A model generated the notes under the pieces. The model did no database searches. It saw nothing but the letters and a program-made list of their open reading frames with translations, and was not told where the DNA came from. A stretch of DNA of 64,000 nt from Clostridia bacterium (GTDB lineage Bacteria; Bacillota; Clostridia; Oscillospirales; Acutalibacteraceae), in assembly GCA_017466365.1 (NCBI GenBank), contig JAFTUG010000011.1, positions 124,001-188,000 on the forward strand, written 5' to 3'. Position numbers and translations under genes: made by a program. Positions 52,689-61,491 of this stretch are shown piece by piece; the first letter of the stretch is position 1; each line of letters starts with the position of its first letter.

Positions 52689-54275
52689 ATGGAAACTCTA
52701 CATCTCAATTCAAACGATAAAAATGCAATAACCGCCGCTGCCGAAATACTCAAAAACGGCGGTCTTGTTGCTATACCCACCGAAACGGTCTACGGTCTTG
52801 CGGCGAATGCGCTTGACGGCGAAGCGGTAAGGAAAATCTTTGTTGCAAAGGGCAGACCCAACGATAATCCGCTGATTGTTCATGTTTCTTCCCTCGAAGA
52901 AATCGAACCTCTTGTTGAGTCCGTTGATCCGAGGCTTTATAAGCTTGCGGAAAAATATTGGCCGGGTCCGTTAACAATAATACTCAAAAAATCTCCGCTT
53001 ATTCCCGATGAGGTCAGCCCTAACCTTAATACCGTTGCAATCCGCATGCCCTCGCATGAATGCGCAAGGGCGGTTATCAAGGCGGCAGGAGTGCCTCTTG
53101 CAGCGCCGAGTGCCAATGCATCGGGCAAGCCGAGTCCCACAAGAGCGGCTCATGTAATCGAGGACCTTGACGGAAAAATCGATGCCGTTATTGACGGCGG
53201 AGAGAGCGATGTCGGCGTTGAGTCAACGGTTGTTACTCTTGTTACAGAGCCTCCCACGCTTCTTCGTCCCGGCGGAATTACCCCCGAGCAGCTTACAGAG
53301 GTTTTGGGTGAAATCAGAATTTCATCGGCGGTTTTTGAAAAGCTCAAGGACGGTGAGCAGGCGCAGTCGCCGGGCATGAAATATAAGCACTATGCCCCCT
53401 CGGCGCAGGTTACCATTATCAGGGGAAGCTTTGAAAACTATAAAAAATTCCTTCTTAATCAAAAAGATACGGTTTGCGCCGTATGCTTTGAGGGCGAAGG
53501 AAAGCATTTTGAAAAATATATTGAATACGGAAAAAAGAACGATGAAATGTCGCAGGCACACAGCATTTTCGATGCTCTGCGTGAGGTTGATGCCATGGGC
53601 TGCAAAAGAGCTTTTGTGCGCTGCCCCATGTCGAGCGGCGTTGGCCTTGCGGTTTATAACCGACTCCTTCGCTCTGCGGCATTCAGAATTATCGACCTTG
53701 ATATAAAAATTCCCGTAATCGGTCTTACGGGTCAGACGGGGGCAGGCAAAACAACGGTTGCTGCAATGCTCGAAAAGAAGGGCTATGCAATTGTTGATAC
53801 GGATATTCTTGCACGAAAAGCTGTTCAGAATCCCGAGGTTATCGCAATGCTCTGCAAGGAATTCGGCGGCGATATAATCGTAAACGGTGTTCTTGATCGC
53901 CGTGAAACAGCCAGAAGAGCCTTTGCAACAAAAGAAGGCACGGCGGCTTTGAGCGAGATAACCCACCCCGAAATAACCCGTCTTGCAATCGAGCTTATAC
54001 ATAAGGCATATGAAAACGGTGCAAAGGCGGCGGTTGTTGATGCCGCTCTGCTGTTTGACAGCCCGCTTGCATGCCTCTGCGATAAAACGGTGAGCGTTGT
54101 TGCGGATGAAAAAACCCGCCTTGAAAGAATAATGAAGCGTGACGGCTTATCGCAAAAGGATGCCCTTCTTCGTATAAATGCCCAGCCTCCGACGGAATAT
54201 TATATTGAAAAATCGGATATAGTTATCAGTAATGAGGATAACGGCAATCTCGAAGAACAGCTGAACCAATTTTAA
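52689..54275 (+). CDS. Fusion of threonylcarbamoyl-AMP synthase (Sua5) and dephospho-CoA kinase (CoaE)
   Basis: A single 528-codon frame. Residues 1 to about 200 are the YrdC/TsaC domain (GGLVAIPTETVYGLAANALD, KGRPNDNPLIVHV, GVPLAAPSANASGKPSPTRA, STVV), followed by a Sua5 C-terminal domain (GMKYKHYAPSAQVTII) to about 335; this makes the activated carbamate for t6A37 of tRNA. Residues 343-528 are CoaE, the last step of CoA synthesis: P-loop GLTGQTGAGKTT at 345-356, DTDILARKAV, VLDRRETARRAF, HPEI and VDAALLFDS. Both halves keep their motifs, so both are probably active. ATG is 9 nt after the prfA stop. Confidence 0.92.
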   Translation: METLHLNSNDKNAITAAAEILKNGGLVAIPTETVYGLAANALDGEAVRKIFVAKGRPNDNPLIVHVSSLEEIEPLVESVDPRLYKLAEKYWPGPLTIILKKSPLIPDEVSPNLNTVAIRMPSHECARAVIKAAGVPLAAPSANASGKPSPTRAAHVIEDLDGKIDAVIDGGESDVGVESTVVTLVTEPPTLLRPGGITPEQLTEVLGEIRISSAVFEKLKDGEQAQSPGMKYKHYAPSAQVTIIRGSFENYKKFLLNQKDTVCAVCFEGEGKHFEKYIEYGKKNDEMSQAHSIFDALREVDAMGCKRAFVRCPMSSGVGLAVYNRLLRSAAFRIIDLDIKIPVIGLTGQTGAGKTTVAAMLEKKGYAIVDTDILARKAVQNPEVIAMLCKEFGGDIIVNGVLDRRETARRAFATKEGTAALSEITHPEITRLAIELIHKAYENGAKAAVVDAALLFDSPLACLCDKTVSVVADEKTRLERIMKRDGLSQKDALLRINAQPPTEYYIEKSDIVISNEDNGNLEEQLNQF

Positions 54276-54293
54276 CACGAATAAGGATATTAT

Positions 54294-54875
54294 ATGACGG
54301 TTAAAGGCAAAATAAAAACGGCAATACTGATATTATTATCGGTTTCGATAGTGTTTACGGCGTTTTTTGTGACGGGCAGAAGTGTTATGAAAATAATTTA
54401 TCCGCTCAAATATTCAGAATACGTTGAGAAATACAGCGCCGATTTCGGCATTGATAAAAACCTGCTCTATGCGGTAATAAAAACCGAAAGCTCGTTTAAC
54501 CCCGATGCTGTGTCAAGCGCAGATGCCGTGGGTCTTACCCAGATTACCCCCGAAACATTTGAATGGCTTAAAACAAAGCTCGGCGAGGAGGAAAAGGATA
54601 TCAGCCTCACCGATCCCGAGGTTTCAATTAAATACGGTGCATTCTTTCTCGGCTATCTGCTTGATGAATTCTCAAATACCGATACCGCACTCGCCGCCTA
54701 CCATGCAGGCAGGGGCAGAGTCAACGAATGGCTGGAGGATGAAAGCATTTCACCCGACGGAAAAAATCTTGCCGAAATTCCGATTAAGGAAACCGCGCAT
54801 TATGTCAGAAAAGTAAACAAAGCATTGAATGTTTATAATAAACTTTATCAGGAAAGGAATAATCAGTATGAGTGA
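54294..54875 (+). CDS. Membrane-anchored lytic transglycosylase (SLT family)
   Basis: Cleaves peptidoglycan glycan strands. 193 aa: N-terminal anchor (about 8-30), then the soluble lytic transglycosylase domain with the catalytic glutamate in YAVIKTESSFNPDAVSSADA, VGLTQITPETF and the AAYHAGRGRVNEWLED block. Genes of this type often follow coaE in Clostridia. It overlaps the next gene by 8 nt. Confidence 0.9.
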   Translation: MTVKGKIKTAILILLSVSIVFTAFFVTGRSVMKIIYPLKYSEYVEKYSADFGIDKNLLYAVIKTESSFNPDAVSSADAVGLTQITPETFEWLKTKLGEEEKDISLTDPEVSIKYGAFFLGYLLDEFSNTDTALAAYHAGRGRVNEWLEDESISPDGKNLAEIPIKETAHYVRKVNKALNVYNKLYQERNNQYE

Positions 54876-56274
54876 AAAAACACAGGCAGAATTACTCAAG
54901 GAAGAGCTTTTCTATTCGGCACAGCATGCTTCATATACCTGCGATGACGGAGAAATTGCCGTTGCCGATGATTTTTGCGAAGGATATAAGGATTTTCTTA
55001 ACAGCTGCAAAACCGAGCGTGAGGCTGTAGTTTATGTTAAAGAGCTTGCAGAGAAAAACGGCTACATTCCCTTTGACCCCAAGGCTTATTATGCAGCAGG
55101 CGATAAGGTTTATGCGGATATCCGTTCAAAGGCACTCATTCTCTGCACCTTCGGCAAAAAGAGCCTTGAAAACGGTGCAAAGATTGTTGCATCCCACATC
55201 GATTCTCCCCGTCTTGACTTAAAGCCCAATCCGCTTTATGAGGATTCGCAGCTTGCTCTTTTCAAGACCCATTATTACGGCGGAATCAAGAAATATCAGT
55301 GGACTGCAACTCCCCTTGCTCTTCACGGAGTAATTTACCGCCGTGACGGTTCATGCGTTAATGTTTGCATCGGTGAGGATGAGGGAGACCCGCAGTTTGT
55401 TGTTACCGACCTTCTTCCGCATCTTGATAAAAAGCAGGCAAACAGACCTCTCGGCGAGGCAATCGAGGGCGAAAATCTCAATATTCTTATCGGCAGCCGT
55501 CCTTTCGGCAAGGATGAGGGCAGCGAGATGGTAAAGCTCAATATTATGAAAATTCTCAATGAGAAATACGGTATTGTTGAGTCGGATTTCCTTTCTGCGG
55601 AGCTCGAAGCTGTTCCTGCTTACAAAGCATCGGATATCGGCTTTGACCGCAGCATGATAGGCTCATACGGACATGATGACAGAGTTTGCGCTTATCCTTC
55701 AGTTATGGCAGAAATTGACACCGTTATGCCCGAATTTACAAGTGTTACCGTTATCACCGATAAGGAAGAAACGGGTTCAGACGGCAATACGGGTCTGCAT
55801 TCGGCATTTCTTAAGCATTTTATTGCGGATATCGCAAGAACACAGGGCCTTGAAGGCAGAGACGTTCTCCGAGCATCGGAATGCCTTTCAGCCGATGTTA
55901 ACGCAGGCTTTGACCCGACCTATCCTTCCGTTCACGATAAACTCAATGCGGCTTACCTCAATAAGGGTATTGTCGTAACAAAATACACAGGCTCAAGGGG
56001 AAAGAGCGGCACGAACGATGCAAGCGCAGAGTTCATGTCAAAGGTTCGCACAGTTTTTGATAATGCGGCGGTTTCGTGGCAGACGGGCGAGCTTGGCAAG
56101 GTTGATGAAGGCGGCGGCGGAACGGTTGCAAAATACGTTGCCAACCTCGGCGTTGAAGTTGTTGATGTGGGTGTTCCCGTGCTTTCGATGCACGCACCCT
56201 TTGAAGTTGTCTCAAAGCTTGATGTCTATATGGCATACAAGGGTTTTAAAGCTTTTTTAGAACAAAGTAACTGA
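54868..56274 (+). CDS. M18 family aminopeptidase
   Basis: Cytoplasmic zinc aminopeptidase with preference for acidic or neutral N-terminal residues. 468 aa: KIVASHIDSPRLDLKP (His, Asp), GHDDRVCAYPS (Asp), ITDKEETGSDGNTGL (Glu pair), and SADVNAGFDPT; C-terminal VPVLSMHAPFEVVSKLD provides the last His. ATG at 54868 follows AGGAAAGGAA; the reading from 54829 lies within the transglycosylase gene. Confidence 0.93.
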   Translation: MSEKTQAELLKEELFYSAQHASYTCDDGEIAVADDFCEGYKDFLNSCKTEREAVVYVKELAEKNGYIPFDPKAYYAAGDKVYADIRSKALILCTFGKKSLENGAKIVASHIDSPRLDLKPNPLYEDSQLALFKTHYYGGIKKYQWTATPLALHGVIYRRDGSCVNVCIGEDEGDPQFVVTDLLPHLDKKQANRPLGEAIEGENLNILIGSRPFGKDEGSEMVKLNIMKILNEKYGIVESDFLSAELEAVPAYKASDIGFDRSMIGSYGHDDRVCAYPSVMAEIDTVMPEFTSVTVITDKEETGSDGNTGLHSAFLKHFIADIARTQGLEGRDVLRASECLSADVNAGFDPTYPSVHDKLNAAYLNKGIVVTKYTGSRGKSGTNDASAEFMSKVRTVFDNAAVSWQTGELGKVDEGGGGTVAKYVANLGVEVVDVGVPVLSMHAPFEVVSKLDVYMAYKGFKAFLEQSN

Positions 56275-56447
56275 ATTCAGGCTGAAAATCGAACAAAATC
56301 AGTTTAAATAGGTCATTTGTTTACAGTTTGTTAACATTTCTACAACACTAATAAAGCAATTATGCAATATTATACAGATTGTCAAAAAGTTATTTGACAT
56401 TTGATATTGACAACTTCTTTTTTCATTTTTATTTTCTCTTTCCCCAA

Positions 56448-56486
56448 GTACCGCCGAATGCTGCACACATTCGGCGGTACAACTTT
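56448..56486 (+). terminator. Terminator in the gap between convergent genes
   Basis: GTACCGCCGAATG (56448-56460) and CATTCGGCGGTAC (56468-56480) form a perfect 13-bp stem; AACTTTTTAT follows on the plus strand. The rest of 56275-56447 is AT-rich with several TTGACA-like words but no gene I can support. Confidence 0.78.
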
Positions 56487-59084
56487 TTATCGGCTCAATA
56501 TTTTTCCCGCTTCGCCGATTATCAGGGTTATGAGAGAAAGCGACGCAACAATTGCCCATTGCACTCCGTTCATTGGCACCGTGCCGAAAATTTCCGCAAG
56601 CTGCGGTATTATCATAACCGCCGCCTGAAATCCCGAGCAAACTATAACTGCAAGATTCATCATTTTATTGCTGAAAATACCTGCTTTATAAAGAGGCTGA
56701 CTCGATCTCATGTTGACCGCATGGGCTATTTCGCAAAAGCTCAAGGTTGCAAAGGACATTGTTCTGCCAAGCTCAAGGCTGCCGAAAATGAGACTGCCGA
56801 TTGAAAATGCAAGCAGAGTCAGAATGCCTATAAGCAGACCTTCAAGCATTATATCAAGCCATAAGCCGTCGGAGAAAAATCCTTTTTTTGGCGAAATCGG
56901 CTTTCGTTCCATTATGTTTTTTTCTGTTTTTTCCGTGCCGAGTGCCATTGCAGGCAGAGAATCCGTAACAAGATTTATCCACAGAAGCTGAATGGGAATA
57001 AGCGGCTGTGAAAATCCGAGAAGCGATGCCGCAAAAACAGCAACAATTTCACCTATATTTGTGCCGAGCAGAAAATGCACGGCTTTTTTTATGTTGTCAT
57101 ATATCCCTCTGCCTTGCTCAACGGCTTTAACAATCGTTGCAAAATTATCATCGGTCAATATCATATCGGCGGCATTTTTGGCAACGTCTGTGCCGTTCTT
57201 GCCCATTGCACAGCCGATATCAGCCGCCTTAAGCGCAGGTGCATCGTTAACTCCGTCGCCCGTCATTGCCGCAATTTCGCCCCGTGAACGGAATGCTTTT
57301 ACAATTCTGACCTTATGCTGCGGATTTACTCTTGCAAAAACACGGCAGCTTTCCGTTGCCCTTGCAAGCTCTTCATCGCTCATCTGCTCTATTTCGCTGC
57401 CGGTTACCGCACCGCCGCCACAGTAAATTCCGAGCTTTTCCGCAACCGCACAAGCCGTTACCGAGTGGTCGCCCGTAATCATAACCGGTGTTATTCCTGC
57501 CTTTTTGCAGGTTTCAACCGCCTTCGCCGCCTCGGGTCTCGGAGGGTCTGTCATTCCGATGAGCCCTGCAAAAATAAGGTTATCCTCATTGTAATTTCCG
57601 TCGGCTTTTCTGTAAGCAACGGCAATAACACGCAGTGCATTCTGTGCCATGATATTATTCTGCTCGGCAATTTTCTTGCGGCGAGCCGCCGTCATGGGGG
57701 ATATTCTGCCGTTTATCGAAACTCCCGTGCATCTTTTTATAACCACATCGGGCGCACCCTTCACCGTAAGCTGCTCCGAGCCGTCAATTATATTTACCGT
57801 TGACATCATTTTTCTTTCGCCCGAAAACGGGTTTTCGTGAATTCTCGGATATTGTTTTGCAAGAAAAAACGCATCCGTGCCGTTTTCGTGTGCCGCCGAA
57901 AGAATCGCCGTTTCGGTTGGGTCACCGATAAAAACAACCGATTTTCCCTTTTTATCTGCGTGAGCATTGTTGCACAGCGCACCGTAAAAGAGAATATCCT
58001 TTGCGTTATCGCTTTTTATATCAACCTCGCCGAGGGAATTTTCAACCCTCACAACGCTCATTTTGTTTTGCGTGAGAGTACCCGTTTTATCCGAGCATAT
58101 CACCGTTGCCGCACCGAGAGTTTCAACTGCAGGCAGGTGGCGTATAATCGCATTGCTTTTAGCCATGCGTTGAACGCCCATTGAAAGAACGATTGTAACT
58201 ATTGCAGGCAGACCCTCGGGAATTGCCGCAACCGCAAGGCTTACAGAGAGCATAAATGAGGGCAGGATGCCGCTTTTTCTGATTATTCCGAGAACGAAAA
58301 CAGCACCGCAGATTGCAAGCGCACCTATTCCGAGCGCTTTGCCGATTTTTTCAAGGCGTTTTTGAAGCGGTGTCTGCGGCGATTCCTCACTCTGAAGCAT
58401 ATCTGCAATTTTGCCGACCTGCGTATTCATTCCCGTGTTCGTAACAACGGCTGTTGCATTTCCCGCAATAACATTTGTTGAAGCAAAAACCGTGTTTTTC
58501 ATTTCGGCGAGCGGAGATTTCTCGGCGCATATTATATCCGCCGTTTTTTCGCATGCCTCGGATTCACCCGTAAGCGCACTTTCCTGAACTCTTAATGCGT
58601 TTGAAGAAATAAGTCTCGCATCGGCAGGCACCATATCGCCGCTTTCAAGCAGTATAATATCTCCCGTCACAAGCTGTGATGAGGGGATTTTTTTGATTTT
58701 ACCCGAACGTTTAACAGTCGCCGTTGGTGCGGACAGCTTTTGAAGCGCATCAATCGCCTTTTCTGCGCGGCTTTCCTGATAAACGCCGATAACGGCATTG
58801 AGTATTACTATAGCAAGAATGACTATCGGCTCAACAAAATCGCCCTTGCCCTCGATTATGCCCGTCACAAACGAGATAATGCAGGCAACAAAAAGTATAA
58901 TAACGCAAAAATCCGAAAACTGCGTCAGAAACCTCCGAAGAAGCGAGGCTTTCTTTTTTTCGGCAAGCTTGTTTTCACCGTTTTTTTCCAAAAGCTTTTT
59001 TGCCTGTGAATCCGAGAGACCGCTCGATTTGTCCGTGCCGAGTTTTTTGATTACCGCCTCCGAAGATAAAAAATGACCGTCCAT
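56487..59084 (-). CDS. P-type cation-transporting ATPase, calcium (P2A) type
   Basis: 865 aa with a full catalytic set: ALTGESEACEK (actuator), CSDKTGTLTQNKMSVV (phosphorylation), KGAPDVVIKRCTG (nucleotide binding), MTGDGVNDAPALKAADIGCA (hinge). Transmembrane helix 4 has AAIPEGLPAIVTI, the PEGLPA signature of Ca2+ pumps, and helices 5-6 have NIGEIVAVFAAS and LLWINLVTDSLPAMALG. It likely exports calcium, possibly manganese. Start chosen at MDGHFL, with AAGGGA about 8 nt upstream; in-frame ATGs lie at 59102 and 59126. Confidence 0.92.
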   Translation of the reverse strand: MDGHFLSSEAVIKKLGTDKSSGLSDSQAKKLLEKNGENKLAEKKKASLLRRFLTQFSDFCVIILFVACIISFVTGIIEGKGDFVEPIVILAIVILNAVIGVYQESRAEKAIDALQKLSAPTATVKRSGKIKKIPSSQLVTGDIILLESGDMVPADARLISSNALRVQESALTGESEACEKTADIICAEKSPLAEMKNTVFASTNVIAGNATAVVTNTGMNTQVGKIADMLQSEESPQTPLQKRLEKIGKALGIGALAICGAVFVLGIIRKSGILPSFMLSVSLAVAAIPEGLPAIVTIVLSMGVQRMAKSNAIIRHLPAVETLGAATVICSDKTGTLTQNKMSVVRVENSLGEVDIKSDNAKDILFYGALCNNAHADKKGKSVVFIGDPTETAILSAAHENGTDAFFLAKQYPRIHENPFSGERKMMSTVNIIDGSEQLTVKGAPDVVIKRCTGVSINGRISPMTAARRKKIAEQNNIMAQNALRVIAVAYRKADGNYNEDNLIFAGLIGMTDPPRPEAAKAVETCKKAGITPVMITGDHSVTACAVAEKLGIYCGGGAVTGSEIEQMSDEELARATESCRVFARVNPQHKVRIVKAFRSRGEIAAMTGDGVNDAPALKAADIGCAMGKNGTDVAKNAADMILTDDNFATIVKAVEQGRGIYDNIKKAVHFLLGTNIGEIVAVFAASLLGFSQPLIPIQLLWINLVTDSLPAMALGTEKTEKNIMERKPISPKKGFFSDGLWLDIMLEGLLIGILTLLAFSIGSLIFGSLELGRTMSFATLSFCEIAHAVNMRSSQPLYKAGIFSNKMMNLAVIVCSGFQAAVMIIPQLAEIFGTVPMNGVQWAIVASLSLITLIIGEAGKILSR

Positions 59085-59144
59085 ATTTTCATTCCCTTTC
59101 ATGCAAATATTGCGTTTGATAATCATATATATTCAGCGGAGAAT

Positions 59145-59181
59145 AAAAAAATCCCCTGAAGAACCGAAGTCCTTCAGGGGA
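59145..59181 (-). terminator. Terminator of the AbrB-family gene
   Basis: CCCCTGAAG (59153-59161) pairs with CTTCAGGGG (59172-59180); the minus strand continues with TTTTTTATTC. Confidence 0.82.
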
Positions 59182-59200
59182 AGAAAGAGAGTGAACGGGA

Positions 59201-59449
59201 TTATTCGATGTTGGCCTTGAGCTTATCAATGCATGTTTTGCAGATATATTTGCCCTCAAACTCAACCAAATCGGTTTCCGACTTGCAGAAAGCGCAGTCA
59301 GCAACAGCCTTTCTGCAGATAATCTGCTTTCCGTCGGAGAACATTTCAACCTTACTGCCCGTTGCGGTAAGTCCAAGCTCTTTTCGCAGCTGCATGGGAA
59401 CAACTATTCTGCCGACGCTGTCAATTTCTCTGATAAATCCTGTAAACAT
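59201..59449 (-). CDS. AbrB/SpoVT-family transcription regulator with a C-terminal zinc-ribbon-like motif
   Basis: 82 aa. Residues 1-47 are the swapped-hairpin DNA-binding domain (GFIREIDSVGRIVVPMQLRK, ELGL) as in AbrB, Abh and SpoVT. In place of the usual oligomerisation tail there is C52-x2-C55 and C70-x2-C73, likely a small zinc-binding hairpin. Such regulators control transition to stationary phase or sporulation. It is monocistronic with a consensus promoter. Confidence 0.9.
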   Translation of the reverse strand: MFTGFIREIDSVGRIVVPMQLRKELGLTATGSKVEMFSDGKQIICRKAVADCAFCKSETDLVEFEGKYICKTCIDKLKANIE

Positions 59450-59490
59450 AATTGTACCTCCGTTTTAACTTCAACATATCCTGTGTCTGA

Positions 59491-59519
59491 ATTATACCAA
59501 TTTATGGGAAATTTGTCAA
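59491..59519 (-). promoter_or_regulatory. Fully consensus sigma-A promoter of the AbrB-family gene
   Basis: On the minus strand TTGACA (complement of 59514-59519), 17 nt, TATAAT (complement of 59491-59496), preceded by TGG. Strong constitutive expression is expected unless repressed. Confidence 0.88.
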
Positions 59520-59592
59520 GACAAAAACGGTATTTTTTGGAAATTTTTTACATATTATGTTATTAAATGCCAATTTAAGGGAGTTTGTTGCT

Positions 59593-60189
59593 GTGATTAA
59601 TTATATCTGGTCTTTTATGGTTGTTTTTTCGGTTATATCGGCAATTTTCGGTGGAAACATGCAGGTGTTGTCGAATGCGATTATTTCAAGCGCATCGGAT
59701 GCCGTAAATCTCTGTATTCGCCTTGGCGGCACAATCTGTCTGTGGGGCGGACTTATGGAAATTGCGGAGGAATCGGGGCTGACTGATGCGGTGTGCAGAA
59801 TTTTGTCGCCGCTTTTGAAAATCGTTTTTCCGAAAATGGATATGAAGGGTAAAACCGCAAAGGCGATATCTATGAATGTGACCGCAAACATGCTCGGTCT
59901 CGGCAATGCCGCAACACCTCTCGGGCTTGAAGCAATGCGCCGTTTGCAAGGCGAAAACGGAAAGAAAGAGAAGGCGAGTGCCGATATGATTAAATTTGTT
60001 GTAATGAATTCGGCGGCGTTTCATCTTATTCCTACCACCGTTGCCGCACTCCGCCGTGATTACGGCAGCGAAAACCCGTTTGATATTATGCCTGCATCGT
60101 GGATTTCTTCGGCGGCGGCACTTACCGTCGGACTGACTGCGGCAATAATAATGATAAAAATATCGGAGGGGATTTCATGCAGAAAATAA
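59593..60189 (+). CDS. spmA: Spore maturation protein A
   Basis: A 198-aa membrane protein of the nucleoside-recognition (Gate) family, matching the 196 aa of B. subtilis SpmA, which is needed with SpmB for spore core dehydration. LCIRLGGTICLWGGLMEIAE, MNVTANMLGLGNAATPLGLE and VVMNSAAFHLIPTTVAALR are diagnostic. GTG at 59593 is chosen because AAGGGAG lies 9 nt upstream; ATG at 59557 has no ribosome site. The 13-nt overlap couples it to spmB. Confidence 0.9.
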   Translation: MINYIWSFMVVFSVISAIFGGNMQVLSNAIISSASDAVNLCIRLGGTICLWGGLMEIAEESGLTDAVCRILSPLLKIVFPKMDMKGKTAKAISMNVTANMLGLGNAATPLGLEAMRRLQGENGKKEKASADMIKFVVMNSAAFHLIPTTVAALRRDYGSENPFDIMPASWISSAAALTVGLTAAIIMIKISEGISCRK

Positions 60190-60692
60190 CCGCCTTTATT
60201 CTTCCGATAATCACCGCCGTAATAATAATTTTCGGGCTTTTCAAGCGGATAAAGGTTTTTGACTGTTTTCTTTGCGGCGCAAAAAAGGGCTTTCACTCCG
60301 CTGTCGGACTCCTGCCCGCACTTGTTGGCCTTGTTCTCGGTGTCACTATGCTGCGTGAATCGGGCGCATTATCCGTAATAACAAAAATGCTGGAACCGCT
60401 TGCAGAAATAAGCGGAATACCCGTTGATGTTCTGCCTTTGGCGGTAATCAGCCCCGTTTCGGGCAGCGGCTCGCTGACGATGTTTGAGCAGATTCTCCGA
60501 GATTTCGGTCCCGATTCAATTCAGGGCAGGGTAGCTTCGATTATTATGGGTTCAACGGAAACAACCTTTTTTGCCGTAACGGTTTATTACGGCTCTGTCG
60601 GCATCAGGAAAAGCGGCTGCACCGTACCCGCTGCACTTCTTGCCGATATGACAAGCTTTGTTATGTCGGCATTCTGTGCAAGGTTTTTATAA
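60177..60692 (+). CDS. spmB: Spore maturation protein B
   Basis: 171 aa, membrane; AGKKGF-like entry (CGAKKGFHSAVGLLPALVGL), MLRESGALSVITKMLEPLAE, PVSGSGSLTMFEQILRDFGP and STETTFFAVTVYYGSVGIRK match SpmB. It starts inside the end of spmA. Together they are the clearest evidence in the window that the organism belongs to a spore-forming lineage. Confidence 0.9.
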   Translation: MQKITAFILPIITAVIIIFGLFKRIKVFDCFLCGAKKGFHSAVGLLPALVGLVLGVTMLRESGALSVITKMLEPLAEISGIPVDVLPLAVISPVSGSGSLTMFEQILRDFGPDSIQGRVASIIMGSTETTFFAVTVYYGSVGIRKSGCTVPAALLADMTSFVMSAFCARFL

Positions 60693-60697
60693 GACAC

Positions 60698-60853
60698 TTA
60701 TGGCTTACTGTTCATTAAAGTATAATAACAATCCAAACATACAAATAAATCTTTAACCTCGCCGTTATTTTCGGTTATTTCTATCCAATATGTATCTTTG
60801 CAAGGCACTCCGCAATGCTCACAAACATCTGTATCTTTTATTATAAGAGCCAT
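60698..60853 (-). CDS. 51-aa zinc-ribbon-like small protein
   Basis: The minus strand reads MALIIKDTDVCEHCGVPCKD, a middle part WIEITENNGEVKDLFVCLDC, and YYTLMNSKP. The CxxC-x3-C and CxxC pairs suggest one bound zinc. A near-consensus promoter lies upstream, overlapped by an inverted repeat; the ribosome site (ACGGATGA) is weak. Divergent to an XRE regulator. No family recognised. Confidence 0.6.
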   Translation of the reverse strand: MALIIKDTDVCEHCGVPCKDTYWIEITENNGEVKDLFVCLDCYYTLMNSKP

Positions 60854-60887
60854 TTATGATTCATCCGTTCGTATTTAGGTTATATTA

Positions 60888-60928
60888 ATTATACTCAATA
60901 TATTGGGCATAGTCAAGAGATTGAGTAT
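60888..60928 (-). promoter_or_regulatory. Promoter and inverted-repeat operator between the zinc-ribbon and XRE genes
   Basis: On the minus strand TTGACT (complement of 60911-60916), 17 nt, TATAAT (complement of 60888-60893). ATACTCAAT (60891-60899) and ATTGAGTAT (60920-60928) are perfect inverted copies that flank the promoter, a plausible site for the adjacent HTH protein. Confidence 0.65.
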
Positions 60929-60952
60929 GATAAGATTTTTTCGGTGATAAAA

Positions 60953-61153
60953 ATGATAAGCTACAAACCGTTCTATGAAACGCTTTATAAAAAAGGGATT
61001 ACCGAATATAACCTGATTTTTAAACAGGGATTTTCCGCAAACACGTTATATCGCATGAAAAAAGGTGAGGCAATAAGCACAAAAACACTCGATGCGCTTT
61101 GTTATGCACTTGATTGCGAAGTCAGCGATATAATCAAGTTTGAAAGAGAGTAA
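60953..61153 (+). CDS. Small XRE-family HTH regulator
   Basis: 66 aa, nearly only a Cro/C1 helix-turn-helix: YETLYKKGITEYNLIFKQGF, SANTLYRMKKGEAISTKTLD, ALCYALDCEVSDIIKF, similar to YozG-type repressors. ATG at 60953 is preceded by CGGTGA; GTG at 60944 is an alternative start. It probably binds the inverted repeat at 60891-60928 and controls the 51-aa gene. Confidence 0.85.
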   Translation: MISYKPFYETLYKKGITEYNLIFKQGFSANTLYRMKKGEAISTKTLDALCYALDCEVSDIIKFERE

Positions 61154-61225
61154 TATATGGGTGGATGAACAAAACAGCCGTGCCGATTAATACCGCATGG
61201 TCAATTATTATGGCAAAATTAGTTT

Positions 61226-61284
61226 TTCTTAATAATTTCTTAAGGATTTAACCGCTTTTTTCTTAAGGAATTAACTGCTATAAT
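61226..61284 (+). promoter_or_regulatory. Direct repeats and -10 upstream of a 28-aa peptide gene
   Basis: TTCTTAA occurs at 61226, 61237 and 61260 (spacing 11 and 23 nt), and ATTTAACCGC / AATTAACTGC at 61246 and 61269 extend the pattern. TATAAT is at 61279-61284, with no -35 (TTTTTT at that place). Direct repeats at one helical turn in place of a -35 are typical of OmpR/PhoB-type activators. Confidence 0.6.
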
Positions 61285-61338
61285 AAGACCATAACAAACA
61301 GCCGTGTAACGGCAAATAAAAAAACGGAGGGTATTAAA

Positions 61339-61425
61339 ATGGCAGTTTTTGCAGCAATCGTAGCAGTTCTTACAATCACAACAGGAGTTCTTCTCGTAAC
61401 AGATGAAACACCCGTTGTTGCTTAG
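61339..61425 (+). CDS. 28-aa hydrophobic peptide
   Basis: Reads MAVFAAIVAVLTITTGVLLV followed by TDETPVVA and TAG. ACGGAGGG lies 8 nt before the ATG, an excellent ribosome site. It has its own -10 with direct repeats, and a terminator 67 nt after the stop, so it forms an independent transcription unit. The sequence is one short membrane helix with a small acidic tail. Function unknown: membrane microprotein or secreted peptide. Confidence 0.65.
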   Translation: MAVFAAIVAVLTITTGVLLVTDETPVVA

Positions 61426-61491
61426 TCTTCAACCGAAAATTTTATAAGATTTTCCTTTCAAATCTTTTTACAATGTGGGGACAAGAGAATG

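Noticed and set aside
57315-57803. 162-codon plus-strand ORF opposite the calcium ATPase
   Set aside because: Shadow frame of a gene with complete P-type motifs.
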